This document shows, piece by piece, positions 1 through 10,012 of a stretch of DNA of 64,000 nt. Origin of the DNA: Styela clava (taxonomy: Eukaryota; Chordata; Ascidiacea; Stolidobranchia; Styelidae); contig NC_135251.1 in the NCBI RefSeq assembly GCF_964204865.1, positions 13,268,001-13,332,000 on the forward strand, in the 5' to 3' direction. A program made the translations under genes and the position numbers. Within the stretch, counting starts at the first letter, position 1. The number at the start of each line of letters is the position of its first letter. The notes beneath the pieces were generated by a model. The model saw only the letters and a list, made by a program, of their open reading frames with translations, was not told where the DNA came from and ran no database searches.

Positions 1-383
1 CATATCAAGTATTGCAAATTGTGTTGAAATTGTGCTATGCCAATTATAAGGACTACAAAGGGAAATTGAACAGTTACGAACCATTTCCAATTTTTTTTAA
101 AGTTTTCAGGTCAGGCATATATTGAAATATTTGGTTAGTAGGATACTAGATAACAATGTACTTGAGAACAGCAAATGAATTATGAAATTTGTTATGCATG
201 ATTATGTTGAAACAAAAATTCTCTAAATTGAGTACCGTACTTTGTTTAATATAAAGAATATTGAAAGTATTTAAAGTAAGTATGAATCGGTGATGGCGTA
301 TGAATGACATGTATTGAATGAAATATGGTAGTTTCAAAACGAAATTTAAACCTAATATGATCCGTGAAAATTACAATATTCAG

Positions 384-2580
384 GGATACATCTGACAAAT
401 GGTTTAAATTGATGTCAAAAGAGCATGAAACTGCTCTAGTATCATGCTGCAAAATCTTGGAATTACTGGCCACAGGAAACCTAGAAACAAAAATCAAATT
501 TATCGAGCAGGTAAAAATGATAAGTAAATATCAATAAACCAGTAGAAGCAAATGGAGTTTTGGCTCACACTTTCGCAAGGAGTGAAATATGCCTTGTGAA
601 GGTTTTTTTTTGCACGTTATAATATATCGAATGATCGCTGCATATGTATCATGATATTTTATTAGGAAAAAAAGGATATAGACATAAAAAATCTTCTCAT
701 TTTGAAGCTTTGTTTTCAAGCCATTGCTACAAAATGTCCAAGTGAAATAAATGGTTCCTAAAACCTTATAGTCATTGTATTCAAAAATTCAGCAATGAAC
801 CCAAAAATCAAAATTACACAACAGAGGATAAGATTACGTCATCATGTGACTGTGGGAACCAAAATTGTTTATGGAAAGTCTTGAATCACTACTTAACCAC
901 CAGTAACTATGGACTTATTTTTCCCAGAATGGTATAGAGAACATTGCATCAACACTTGAAAGGGACAAAATCCCAAATGAATGTAAAATGATTTTCATTC
1001 ATATTTTATCAAAGATAATAGGATCATCAAAACAAGGTAGGTATGACTAGTAAGTACAGGGTATCACTTCTAGAAATTTACACTATTTTCCAATGTAGTA
1101 CATGATGAGATTGCAGACTATTGCCAAGGTCAACTTATTAACCGGATTGGAAAAGGGATTCACATTCTGGATGACAGCAGAAGTATTAATAGCATTGACA
1201 TCAACGAGCTGGAAGAGGTAAGATCTATCTATTTTAAACAGAAGTGTAGTGATACAAATAAACTACTACACACTGATCCTATACTTTATAATCCACGTGT
1301 TTTTAAACATAGAAAATATGTGCTTTGGCTAATCACCAAGTTGGCGGAAGAATTACATTTGGAGTGGCAAAGTCTGGAAATATTGTGGGGATGCGTCTCA
1401 CTCAAAAGGATAGAGATGAATTCAGGCTGGGATTCGACAAACTAATCACTCAAAATATCAAGCCAATGATACTTCTTGACAGGTATGATTATCATGTCCA
1501 CGAAGACATCTGAATATAGTTTAAGATATCTTGAAACATGTTACAAATTTTATATATTAATAATTAATTAAGTGGCAATACTGGGGCTTGGATGCTTCAT
1601 TTTGATTTTCAACAGACAAAAAACAACATATTTCATTTAGAAATATTACAATCAGTAATACCTTATAATTTCAAATATTGATATGATCAATTTTGGCACT
1701 GTCAAATAGGTAACCCAGACTGCTTTTTAAAACATCTAAGTTTTAGAATATACCAAATGAAAGATTGCTGAATATAACTGTCCTAGAAAACATATTCTTG
1801 CAAAATCCTTTGAAATAATATTGCCATTCTTCATAGGACAAAATTCACCTTTGCATCAACAAGTGGAATGCATGAAGATTTGTTTGTTGTCCACATTGAT
1901 ATAATTGGAATGGATTTAGGAATTCACAGCACTCTTGATGGCAGGTAATATAAGAGAATGTCTGTTTCAATTAGCTATGATATCATATCATCATATACTT
2001 GAATCTGAAGACATTGTGACTTGTGTAATCCAATTGAATTTCATATAAAAAATAAATAAATAGATGTTTGCCCAGTGATTATTTACAATGGCCCTATTGC
2101 ATTTTCATACAAAAATATCAATTTAATGAATGTCAAGGTTAGTCCACGAACTTTTAATACAAATACTAGATCAGACAATGGCATTTTAGATACTTCTTTT
2201 ATTTGGCAGCACACATGAAAAAATAACATGAATAGAAGAAGAAAAAACACCCAAATTCATTTAAAGATTCTCAATGTAGTTCAATAAATTATTTATCCAA
2301 AATAATTATGTAAGTCATTTGTTGAAACCCTGGATAATGGCTGCATGTTATACAGAGTTCCAATCAAATCAAGGCTCAGAACCACCTAGTCTGAAAATTT
2401 GTTTCAGTGAAAAAATTAAACATTTTTTCAAGGTACATGATGATACATGGTCAACTTGGGTACATCACTGAGATGTCGATGAATGAACTCAAAGACATGG
2501 CAGCCCATCGAGAGGAAAACAGATATCTAGATGAGATAGCGATGCTAAAATCTACTATAGAACGACTGAAAACTAACTGA
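384..2580 (+). CDS. 3' part of a gene with ARM-like helices and a Schlafen-type AlbA_2-like domain
   Basis: Six exons join in frame with GT-AG borders: 384-510, 928-1036, 1099-1217, 1313-1482, 1837-1944 and 2433-2580 (TGA at 2578). The first two exons give leucine-rich helices (ILELLATGNLETKIKFIEQ, then NGIENIASTLE) that resemble ARM-type repeats. Exons 3-5 contain ALANHQVGGRITFGVAKSG, which fits the 'ANt.GG.i.fGV...G.ivG' core of AlbA_2 domains in Schlafen proteins, followed by a beta-strand segment (EDLFVVHIDI). The last exon is a helical, possibly coiled-coil tail of about 49 residues. The start lies upstream of the window. Schlafen-family AlbA_2 domains bind or cleave nucleic acid in some members, but no catalytic residues could be confirmed here. 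The exon chain is well supported by phase continuity; the family call is tentative. Confidence 0.55.
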
Positions 2581-2615
2581 TTATTGTGGACTTGAACGAG
2601 TGTGGTCACCAACCA

Positions 2616-2699
2616 TTTATTGTCTTGTAACATATTCTTTCTTTTGCTGTAGTTCAGCTACAAATATAAATTCGCAAAAATAATCTGTTTTGTATTAAA
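2616..2699. promoter_or_regulatory. Facing polyadenylation signals of two convergent genes
   Basis: On the + strand ATTAAA lies at 2694-2699, about 115 bases after the stop of the AlbA_2-like gene. On the - strand AATAAA lies at 2616-2621, about 120 bases after the SMIM12 stop. If both are used, the two 3' UTRs overlap. The hexamers are seen directly; their use is inferred. Confidence 0.4.
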
Positions 2700-2739
2700 T
2701 TTTGTAAGGCAGTCACCGGGCTAACAACTGATAATAATA

Positions 2740-3021
2740 TCATATAAATTTCCGCTGCTCCTGGGTTGGAACATTTTTATCAAAAATATTTTTTTGTTTT
2801 TCTTCTCTATGCGTGACGCTCTCAACTACTGTACAGTCTTCGGATACGGCTTCTTCTAGTTTTCTTTCAATTCTTTGTTGAGCTATGCTGGTTTTATCTT
2901 TTGCTTGATCTTCTTTTCTTAACCACCATTCCATTTTATATCCAACAAAGCCAACAGTTGCTGATACTGGAAGCATAATCCATGGTGCATATGCCCGAGC
3001 AAGGTTGACAATAACGTTCAT
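2740..3021 (-). CDS. SMIM12: Small integral membrane protein 12 (SMIM12)
   Basis: A single-exon 93-residue protein. It matches SMIM12 along its length: an N-terminal 'RAYAPWIMLPVSATVGFVGY' segment (vertebrate form '[20 protein letters not shown]'), then E-W, a basic stretch, a helix with 'RR/QR.ERKLEE', and a charged C-terminus. Vertebrate SMIM12 is about 92 residues, so the length fits. One transmembrane helix covers about residues 10-28 and the charged C-terminal half is probably cytosolic. The function of the family is not established. The start is the first ATG before the conserved hydrophobic segment. The gene is convergent with the AlbA_2-like gene, 160 bases apart. Confidence in identity is high. 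Confidence 0.88.
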   Translation of the reverse strand: MNVIVNLARAYAPWIMLPVSATVGFVGYKMEWWLRKEDQAKDKTSIAQQRIERKLEEAVSEDCTVVESVTHREEKQKNIFDKNVPTQEQRKFI

Positions 3022-4336
3022 ATTTCTAGTGTTTTGTGTTGAAATATTAATATGGACTTCACTACTTGATAGCGTTTGGCATGCCTTTCTATTTCATAAT
3101 CAGTTGAAGCTTAATTTAAAAACTTATTGCTGTCTTATGTTAGAAAAATATCTGTGATGTATTTATTGAAACTAACAGAACATGATAACACTTGCATCTC
3201 ATGAAATGAGAGAAATACCCAAAAGGAGCTACAAATATGGTTGGAACACCATATGATTAGTCAGGATAGAATCCCATTTAACCGTACAACTCCACGAAGC
3301 TAAAAGGGCAGTCTTTCATCTGCCAAAATTATTCAGGACATTTGGATAACATATTCTTGACACGCTTCTCAATGGACCCCTTTTGTAAATACTTTTTTTT
3401 GTGAAATCAGCAAATTGTAGAGTAAGAGAGGTGGGTGGAATGGAAGACCAAGGTTATTCAAGCCCACAATTTTATGGTAGTCAGAGATTTAATCATGCAT
3501 ATATTTACATCAATTTGGAATTTCAAGCAAGACTTAGGTACTCAATGAATTTGGTCATGGCTCGTGCGACAATTATATCTGTATATGCAGGATCAACCCT
3601 CTGACCAGCACATTTCAGTTTATTAGCGGCTCCCACATATGATTGTGCGCATTGGTTTTAATGTAAAAGTACCATACATGTTACCGGTAATACCGGTAGT
3701 CCATAAGTAAATGTTTGCATGATTTAACCCTCTGGCAACCATGAAATTGTGGGGTTGAGTACGGTAACCTGCATGAATGAAAGGGGTGTTGATTTTTCAG
3801 AAATTACTGGATTAAAGGGACTGAACAATACACAATATATTTTCATTTTTCAAATTTGGCCAAAGACATTACAGTATTAAGATGCCGTTCACATAAATCC
3901 CCCTAAATGCTGAAATGATATTTTGTATATACAACTGACCCGCTATACAAACTAACATACGGTATATATTTAAAAAAAATCTGAACCAACTGGTCTTCAT
4001 AATATTGTAATTGCAACATATACAGACATAGTTACCTGAATACAGGAATATAGTTCGCTCACGCTCTTTTGTCTTCGTTTATTTATTTTTTATGTTACAT
4101 TGCTCTCTCGCTGCGCTTGAGTGCGGCGTTACGGTATTCTCTCAACGCGATATTGTGCTGCGTGCAGTTCTCAGCTACAGCCGAGGGCGAGTGCGACGGA
4201 TACAATATAATGATATTACAGGGCTAATAATTATACATTTCAGATTATCACATCGCTATAATGCAGGATTGCCACCAGGTAAACTCATGTTGATAATAAA
4301 TGAGGCACAACGGGTGTTAGCAACGGTTTTAGGCGC
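3022..4336. other. Intergenic stretch without a recognised gene
   Basis: AT-rich sequence upstream of SMIM12. No ORF with recognisable similarity and no splice-consistent exon was found. About 4036-4330 is locally richer in GC just ahead of the SINE, and probably belongs to repeat sequence. Confidence 0.5.
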
Positions 4337-4680
4337 GGCGGTGTGGCTCAACGGGCTAAGCGTTAGGAATACGCTCGCCACCGCACCTCTAATTACTCTG
4401 CGTGGGTTCGCAGGTTCGAATCCCATGCAGGGATGGTTATGTGCGAGAGGATTGCTGGACTCCTCGCCGTCGTTGGGTGGTTCACGTAACCGCTGGTCGG
4501 TTACGGCTTCCTCCACCACCAAGTCCATGCTTCCGAAAACAAACAATGCAGTAAAACTAATCCCATACCCGACTTGGAATGGTAACCGGACGAGAGGCCG
4601 TGGTTCGCCATATGGATAAGCCGTCTTATCGGCTTTCCTCTCCCCCGGGATAAATATGTAAATCCTATCCTAATCCTAGC
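4337..4680 (+). mobile_element. tRNA-derived SINE, fullest copy
   Basis: The 5' head folds like a type II (Leu/Ser-like) tRNA: a 7-base acceptor strand at 4337-4343, an A-box-like TGGCTCAACGGGCTAAGCG from 4344, a variable-arm region, and a B-box GGTTCGAATCC at 4413-4423. A conserved non-tRNA body follows (GGTTCACGTAACCGC, then CAAGTCCATGCTTCCGAAAAC), and the copy ends in short ATCCT-type repeats (AATCCTATCCTAATCCTA). Three further copies lie in this window. The acceptor strands no longer pair and the sequence runs on past the T-arm, so this is a SINE and not a functional tRNA gene. The long reading frame that spans it is accidental. Confidence 0.8.
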
Positions 4681-4712
4681 AAAACGATGTAACGTCGGCA
4701 AGTTACCGTATA

Positions 4713-4801
4713 CCGTATAATCCGACTTGCAACTGACAGGAACCAGCTGGACGTTTTTTTGCCGTCCAGTACACAAAGTCACGTGACCCGTGCAAGTCCT
4801 C
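4713..4801 (-). repeat. Terminal fragment of the THAP/YqaJ inverted-repeat element
   Basis: This carries the same end sequence as the complete elements next to it, in the right-end orientation: TATAATCCGACTTGCAACTG, then CGTCCAGT, then GTCACGTGACCCGTGCAAGT. Only the outer 90 bases remain. It lies 135 bases left of the left end of the next copy. Confidence 0.65.
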
Positions 4802-5058
4802 TGTAACAGAAATACTGTACCTTGAAAAATATTACCACCTTTCGCGGTGGGCGACATTATGGATGTTTCTCTCGAGCATCGACTTCCTTGTTTACATCGT
4901 AACATTGGCCGCCCCCCAGTTAAAGAACCACTGGTCTATAGAGGACTTGCACGGGCCACGTGACTTTGTTTACTGGACGGCAAAAAAACATAAACGTCCA
5001 TTTGGCCCCTGTCAGTTGCAAGTCGGATTATACGTTTCCGTTTTGTTTGGCTGTTGAA

Positions 5059-5270
5059 AATGGTTATTTCGTATTGTTCCGTTGACTGTACGTATAGTAT
5101 ATAGACAACGAAATGGATCTTCAGCTATCTTCCATTGTTTTCAAAAGATCCGGAACGTCGCGCAATGTGGATATCATCTATTGTTTGGCAGGACTGCTTG
5201 GTGTCAAGTCCAGATGTCATCTCGCTTGTGTTTCACTGTTTGCGGACAGCAATTCGTTGATGGTGAGTGA
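5059..5270 (+). pseudogene. Decayed THAP zinc-finger fragment (left arm)
   Basis: The fragment begins MVISYCSVDC, which fits the M-x(3-4)-C-x(2-4)-C start of THAP domains. After frame shifts it continues with DPERRAMWISSI, GRTAW, SSRLC and FVDGE. These follow the THAP consensus order of FhrFPkDPErr..W, then GR..W, then SrLCs.HFvdG. The pieces lie in at least two frames, so the gene is broken. THAP domains are the DNA-binding part of several transposase families and host proteins. Confidence 0.55.
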
Positions 5271-5416
5271 TAATGTGCCGTTATCAATTTCTTTAAATAT
5301 TCATAAGCTTCCTCACATCAAGCAGTCCTGCCAATAGATGATATCCACATCGCGCGACGTTCCGGATCTTTTGAAAACAGTGGAATATGACTGAAGATCC
5401 ATTTCGTTGTCTATAC

Positions 5417-6488
5417 CAGGGGTGTCAAACATGCGGTCCCTGAGAACTTCCAATGCGGCCCTCGGACGCTTAACAATATTTGTAATATTTTGTAAGTTTT
5501 TTTTTTCATCTAATTGATTATTTACACCAAATGAACTAAATGAAACGCAAAGTACGCGACAAAAGTGGCATTTTCGAAAAAAAGGGGGTTGCAATATTTC
5601 TGTATTTCTTAAAATTCGAAAGAACATTGTTTAATTTGGCACATTTCTATCAGCACTATGAAAGAATACAATATAAGTAGACAATATCAGAATAAGCTCA
5701 ACAGTCAATATGACAAATTTGAAGATCAACTTCGAATAGAATATTTTTATGTGTTTGTATATTATTATAATCATACAACTACCTAGTTACTAAAATTCAA
5801 TATATATAAATCATAGCTCAAGCAGTCATATGCGACGTGGTGCCAATGGCAGGCAATGTGGCGGGAAATGTATGGTCCGAAAAATCAGTCATTACTTTTG
5901 TTAACTGATCTATACATGAAATGATGAAGGTAATATTTTTGCATTACTGAAATTAATCAAACATTCTCAACGATCCAGTATAACCGATAATCATGTGACC
6001 TCGTTAATTAGAGTTGGTACTGTAAAATCATTTCAGCCCGATATTAGTAAGCTGGTGACACAAAAAAGATGCCAAACGTCAGGACATATATAGGTAATAA
6101 AAAAAACATTGAGTTTATTCGTTAGTATTTTAGGGGTATATATTTAGATTAAGTCAGTTTTATTATGTATTATTCTTTTATCAAATCTTTGTTCAAAAAT
6201 GTTTTGAATAGTTGTAAAAATTTTTTTTTTGTATATAATAAATAAATTTGCAATATTAGTGAAATGCCAAGAAATTAATATGTAAATGCCATTCGAAATT
6301 TCAGAAAATAACAAAACTTTATTCGGCTATTTAATTGCATCACAATATATGCCACAAACTACACATATTTAAAAAAAAATATGCTATTAATTATACATTA
6401 TCAAAATATATCAAAGCTGTTTGCGGCCCTTTGCACAATTCCCAAAATGCAATTCGTCCCTTAAAAACCCACGAGTTTGACACCCCTG
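5417..6488. mobile_element. Non-autonomous hAT-type DNA transposon with 8-bp target duplication
   Basis: It begins CAGGGGTGTCAAAC (5417) and ends with the exact reverse complement GTTTGACACCCCTG (to 6488). It is flanked on both sides by GTCTATAC (5409-5416 and 6489-6496), a perfect 8-base target duplication, which is the hallmark of the hAT superfamily. Subterminal GCGGCCC-rich motifs near both ends also fit. The 1,072-base interior is AT-rich with no transposase-like reading frame. A related empty site exists at about 9846-9853 in the neighbouring inverted-repeat element. Confidence 0.85.
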
Positions 6489-7019
6489 GTCTATACTATA
6501 CGTACAGCTAACGGAACAATATGAAATGATCATTTTCAACAGCCGAACAAAACGGAAACGTATAATCCGACTTGCAGCTGATAGGAGCCAAATGCACGTT
6601 TTTGTTTTTTTGTCGTCCAGTAAACAAAGTCACGTGACCCGTGCAAGTCCTGTATAGAGGACTTGCACGGGTCACGTGACATTGTTACTGGACGGCAATA
6701 AAACAAAAACGTCCATTTGGCTCCTGTCAGTTGCAAGTCGGATTATACGTTTGCGTTTTGTTTGGCTGTTGAAAATGGTTATTTCGTTGTTCTGTTGGCT
6801 GTACGTATAGTATAGACAACGAAATGGATCTTCAGTAATATTCCACTGATTTCAAAAGATCCTGAACGTCGCGCAATGTGGATATCATCTATTACTATTG
6901 CCAGAACTGCTTGGTGTCAAGTGTTTCACTGTTTGCGGACAGCACTTCGTTGATGGTGAGTGATAGTGTGCCGTTATCAATTTCTTTAAATATTCACAAG
7001 CTCCCTCATTTCAATGGAA

Positions 7020-7290
7020 AGCAGATGACAAACTACTGTTATCAGTAGGCCTAGGCGTGGGCCTACTTGCAGTTGCAGACTTGACTTGTGTAAGACAGTA
7101 TAGAATTAATAATCAATAATCTAATAATCAACTACTGTTATTAGTAGACCTAGGTCTAGTTGCAGACTTGACTTGTGTAAGACAGTAAGGAATTAATCTA
7201 ATAATCAACTACTGTTATTAGTAGGCCTAGGCGTGGGCCTACTTGACTTGTGTAAGACAGTAAGGAATTAATAATCAATTGCTGTAAGGT
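7020..7290. repeat. Short degenerate tandem repeats inside the left arm
   Basis: Three degenerate units each contain CAACTACTGTTATTAGTAG, a CCTAGG-centred palindrome, GACTTGACTTGTGTAAGACA and AATTAAT. A shorter version with fewer units lies in the right arm (about 9530-9640), so the two arms differ in unit number. Confidence 0.6.
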
Positions 7291-7406
7291 ATTGTTTCCC
7301 TAATTAGCAGGTAATCTTTTACTAAGTGTGAAAGGTTGAATAGATAACTAACGTTTAACACCAGGGGTCATGCAAAAAATACCCAGAATTCAATTGAATT
7401 CGCCAT

Positions 7407-7621
7407 CTAGGAATACGCTCGCCACCGCATCTCTGATCACCCTGGTAGTTTCACAGGTTTCAATCCCATGCGGGGATAGTTATGTGCTAGAGGATTGCAG
7501 CTCCACTCCCACCGAGGGTGGTTCACATGACTGCTGATCGGTTACGACCATTCCCCACCATCCAAGTCCATGCTTCTGAAAACAAATAACTGGCTCCACC
7601 CAGATAAATCCTATCCTAATG
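7407..7621 (+). mobile_element. SINE copy inside the left arm of the inverted-repeat element
   Basis: It matches the SINE at 4337 from GGAATACGCTCGCCACCGC through the B-box region (GTTTCAATCCCATGC), the body and the ATCCTATCCTAAT tail. It lacks the A-box half of the tRNA head and part of the 3' body. Confidence 0.7.
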
Positions 7622-7744
7622 GTGCTTGTACAACTGATTCAAAATGTCTTGTTATTGTCATTGGTAAAAAAGATATGCTACCCGTAATCAAATTCATTTA
7701 CGACCAGTGGCTGTGGTGGGATATGGACATAAATTTCACACTCC

Positions 7745-8101
7745 TTGATCGTTAGATTTTATGAAAACTCTTATCTGTATCCATTATCTTACAGATATGG
7801 GTGCGACCATGGAATAGATGGATGGCAAAGTATAAGTTGCAACAAGACCACAGTGGCACAAGACCTCAGCTTGCGTGACTTGATAATACATCCTCAGTAT
7901 CCATTTATTGATGCTTATCGTAATGACAAAGTAATTTGTCATTACTGTGGATTGGTGGAGATAAAGTGTCCATTGTGCTTTAACGAAATCAACTTCAAGA
8001 CGACCCTATCAATAAAAAAAAATTGTTTCGGTGGGTCTGGTCGTGAAGGTTTCAGTCTAACGTTGGACACCGATACTACAACCAGATACAGTTGCCAATG
8101 A
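7745..8101 (+). pseudogene. YqaJ-type PD-(D/E)xK nuclease fragment
   Basis: The readable stretch contains YRYGCDHGIDGW, then HPQYPFIDAYRND, then CHYCGLVEIKCPLCF, and ends at TRYSCQ. This is the order of YqaJ/lambda-exonuclease-like domains in animal transposons: (W/Y)G..HE, then P....SPDG, then C.CCG..EIKCP, then YyyQ. The E-x-K of the active site (VEIKCP) is present, but the usual HE is HG and SPDG is changed to DAYRND. The fragment ends at a stop just after the YyyQ-like motif. It is a broken relic in the centre of the inverted-repeat element. Confidence 0.55.
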
Positions 8102-9212
8102 AACTTAAGCGAGGCGTAATATTGCGACTTTGTGATCTGAAAGGAATGTATCACACACTTTACAGTAATTATAAATTATATCTGAAAAATAAAGCACATC
8201 AAAAATGTATTTTTAAAAAACAATTGGTTTTATCTGCAGATACTAGGTTGATATTGAGATTGACCATTTCAATGCTAAATTTTCTTTAGTCAAAAGGCAC
8301 ACTTGATTTGCAAAAATTTGTGAATGCGCACAGTACACCAATTTGTCTAATGTTTTGATTCCATAGGCAGGAGGTTGTGGATCGGTGCTGCTCAGGATGG
8401 GATATTTTTGCCTCTAAATGCATATTACGTGTTTCACATGAATCCATCGTGCTCAGATTCGACTGTTTTCAAGGTCTGAAGGCTCCAACAGCCTTATTTT
8501 ATGGGTACACAAGAGAATTTTCAGTGTGGCATGCATGGGTCAGTTGGAGTCACTAACCTCAAGATATCTATGAGCAAGGATAAGATAACCTGGAAGTAAC
8601 ATTCCATAATTTAGAGTAAAAAATGTATCTGCCTCCACAGCCCTCTCAAATGAAAGATGATGCCTCGGGGGTAATTTCTATCAAATATTTTACAGTATTA
8701 TGGTTCTAGTGAAAAGGGGTGTAGGCGGCTTTTTTTTAAAGTGTGGTAGGTCTAGTCGAAAGACACATTAAATGTTTATGCTAACAACTGCGAATTAATA
8801 TTGCAACGCATACAAGTTATCAGAATTTGTTGAAATGGTCCTGCCTTTTGCCTTTCTTCAAAATCCTCCCTTTTTTTCACTATTCTCTTCTTCTCTGGGG
8901 ATGGCGAAAATTCAAATATCGATGGGACATGTAAGCAGCTGATAATGGGTTATCTTCCCTTTTTCCTGAAAATAAATTAAACACTAATCATCATTTGACA
9001 GTGCCAAGTTTGTGTATCAGATCAGTAATAAATTACCTGCTAACTAACAAAACAATCAGACAACACCTTCTGACCATTAATGAAGATTTCTTTCAATTTA
9101 AAACGCAACTATGCCTACCAATGTGGTTAGTTTTTAGGATAGAATTTATCTGTGGTTGGGGACAGATTACAAGGTGCAACATCGTACGATTACCATTCTA
9201 TGTCGGGATTAG
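8102..9212. other. Centre of the inverted-repeat element, no further gene recognised
   Basis: AT-rich sequence with no reading frame that resembles a transposase core. It is probably decayed element interior. Confidence 0.4.
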
Positions 9213-9399
9213 TTAGCCAGTTATTTGTTTTAGAAGCATGGACTTGATGGTGGGGGATGTCGTAATCGACCAGCGGTCGTGTGAACCACCCTTAGTGGGA
9301 GGAGAGCTGCAATCCCCTCGCACATAACTATCCCCGCATGGGATTGGAACCTGTGAAAATCCCAGGGGGATCAGAGATGTGGTGGCGAGCGTATTCTCA
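9213..9399 (-). mobile_element. SINE copy inside the right arm
   Basis: Reverse complement of the SINE in the left arm, with the same truncations: it runs from CTGAGAATACGCTCGCCACC to ACAAATAACTGGC. It sits in the equivalent position, next to AATTCAATTGAATT. Confidence 0.7.
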
Positions 9400-9692
9400 G
9401 ATAGAGAATTCAATTGAATTCTGGTTATTTTTTGCATTTGCACTGGCGTTAAACTTTAGTTTTTTCACACTTAATAATAGATTACCTGCTAACTAGGGAA
9501 ACAATACCTTATGGCAATTATTGATTAATACCTTACATGAGTCAAGTCTGCAAGTAGGCCCTTACACGAGTCAAGTCTGCAAGTAGGCCTACGCCTAAGC
9601 CTCCCAATATCAGTAGTTTGTTATCTGCTTTCCATTGAAATGAGGGAGCTTATGAATATTTAAAAAAATTGATAACGGCACATCATGACTCA

Positions 9693-9905
9693 CCATCAAC
9701 GAAGTACTGTCCGCAAACAGTGAAACACAAGTAAGATGGCTTCTGGACTTGACACCAAGCAGTCCTGCCAATAGATGATATCCACATTGCGCGACGTTCC
9801 GGATCTTTTGAAAACAGTGGAATATAGCTGAAGATCCATTTCGTTGTCTATACTATACGTACAGCCAGCGGAACAATACGAAATAACTATTTTCAACAGC
9901 CAAAC
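9693..9905 (-). pseudogene. THAP zinc-finger fragment (right arm), least damaged copy
   Basis: On the - strand one frame reads FSKDPERRAMWISSIGRTAW, then CQVQKPSYLC and QYFVDGE, without a stop. This covers the C-terminal two thirds of a THAP domain. The start MVISYCSAGC lies upstream in another frame, separated by a single frame shift. After FVDG the sequence is GTGAGT, a good splice donor, so the domain may once have been an exon. It is non-functional as it stands. Confidence 0.6.
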
Positions 9906-10012
9906 AAAACGGAAACGTATATTCCGACTTGCAACTGACAGGAGCCAAATGGACGTTTTTGTTCTATTGCCGTCCAGTAACAAGGTCACGTGACCCGTGC
10001 AAGTCCTCTATA

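Larger units (their letters stand above)
4937..6652. mobile_element. Short foldback copy of the THAP-containing inverted-repeat element, interrupted by a hAT element
   Basis: The left end TATAGAGGACTTGCACGGG starts at 4937. The arm runs to about 5323 and is followed directly by the reverse-complement arm (5320-5416, resuming at 6489-6652), so the copy is a near-perfect foldback. The arms contain a decayed THAP-like coding segment (about 5059-5270). A hAT-type element sits in the right arm at 5417-6488. The next copy starts immediately at 6653. There is no intact transposase. Confidence 0.65.
6653..10012. mobile_element. Long-inverted-repeat DNA element with THAP and YqaJ remnants (ISL2EU/IS4EU-like)
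   Basis: The left arm (6653 to about 7610) and right arm (about 9213 to 10012) are diverged reverse complements of each other. Both contain, in order from the end: the TATAGAGGACTTGCACGGG terminus, a THAP-like fragment, a stretch with repeated AGTAGGCCTA/GACTTG motifs, AATTCAATTGAATT and a SINE. The unique centre (about 7620-9212) contains a YqaJ-type nuclease fragment. THAP plus YqaJ is the protein pair I associate with ISL2EU (IS4EU) transposons. The superfamily call is an inference, because the DDE core was not found. The element is dead. Confidence 0.55.

Noticed and set aside
4337-4423. Functional tRNA-Leu or tRNA-Ser gene
   Set aside because: The A and B boxes are good, but the acceptor 3' strand does not pair and the sequence continues into a SINE body found in other copies.
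4092-4619. 175-codon open frame on the + strand
   Set aside because: It spans a tRNA-derived SINE and has no domain; it is an accident of the GC-richer repeat.
7745-8101. Phage-derived exonuclease transferred from bacteria or virus
   Set aside because: YqaJ domains of this kind are common in animal DNA transposons, and the fragment lies in the centre of an inverted-repeat element.
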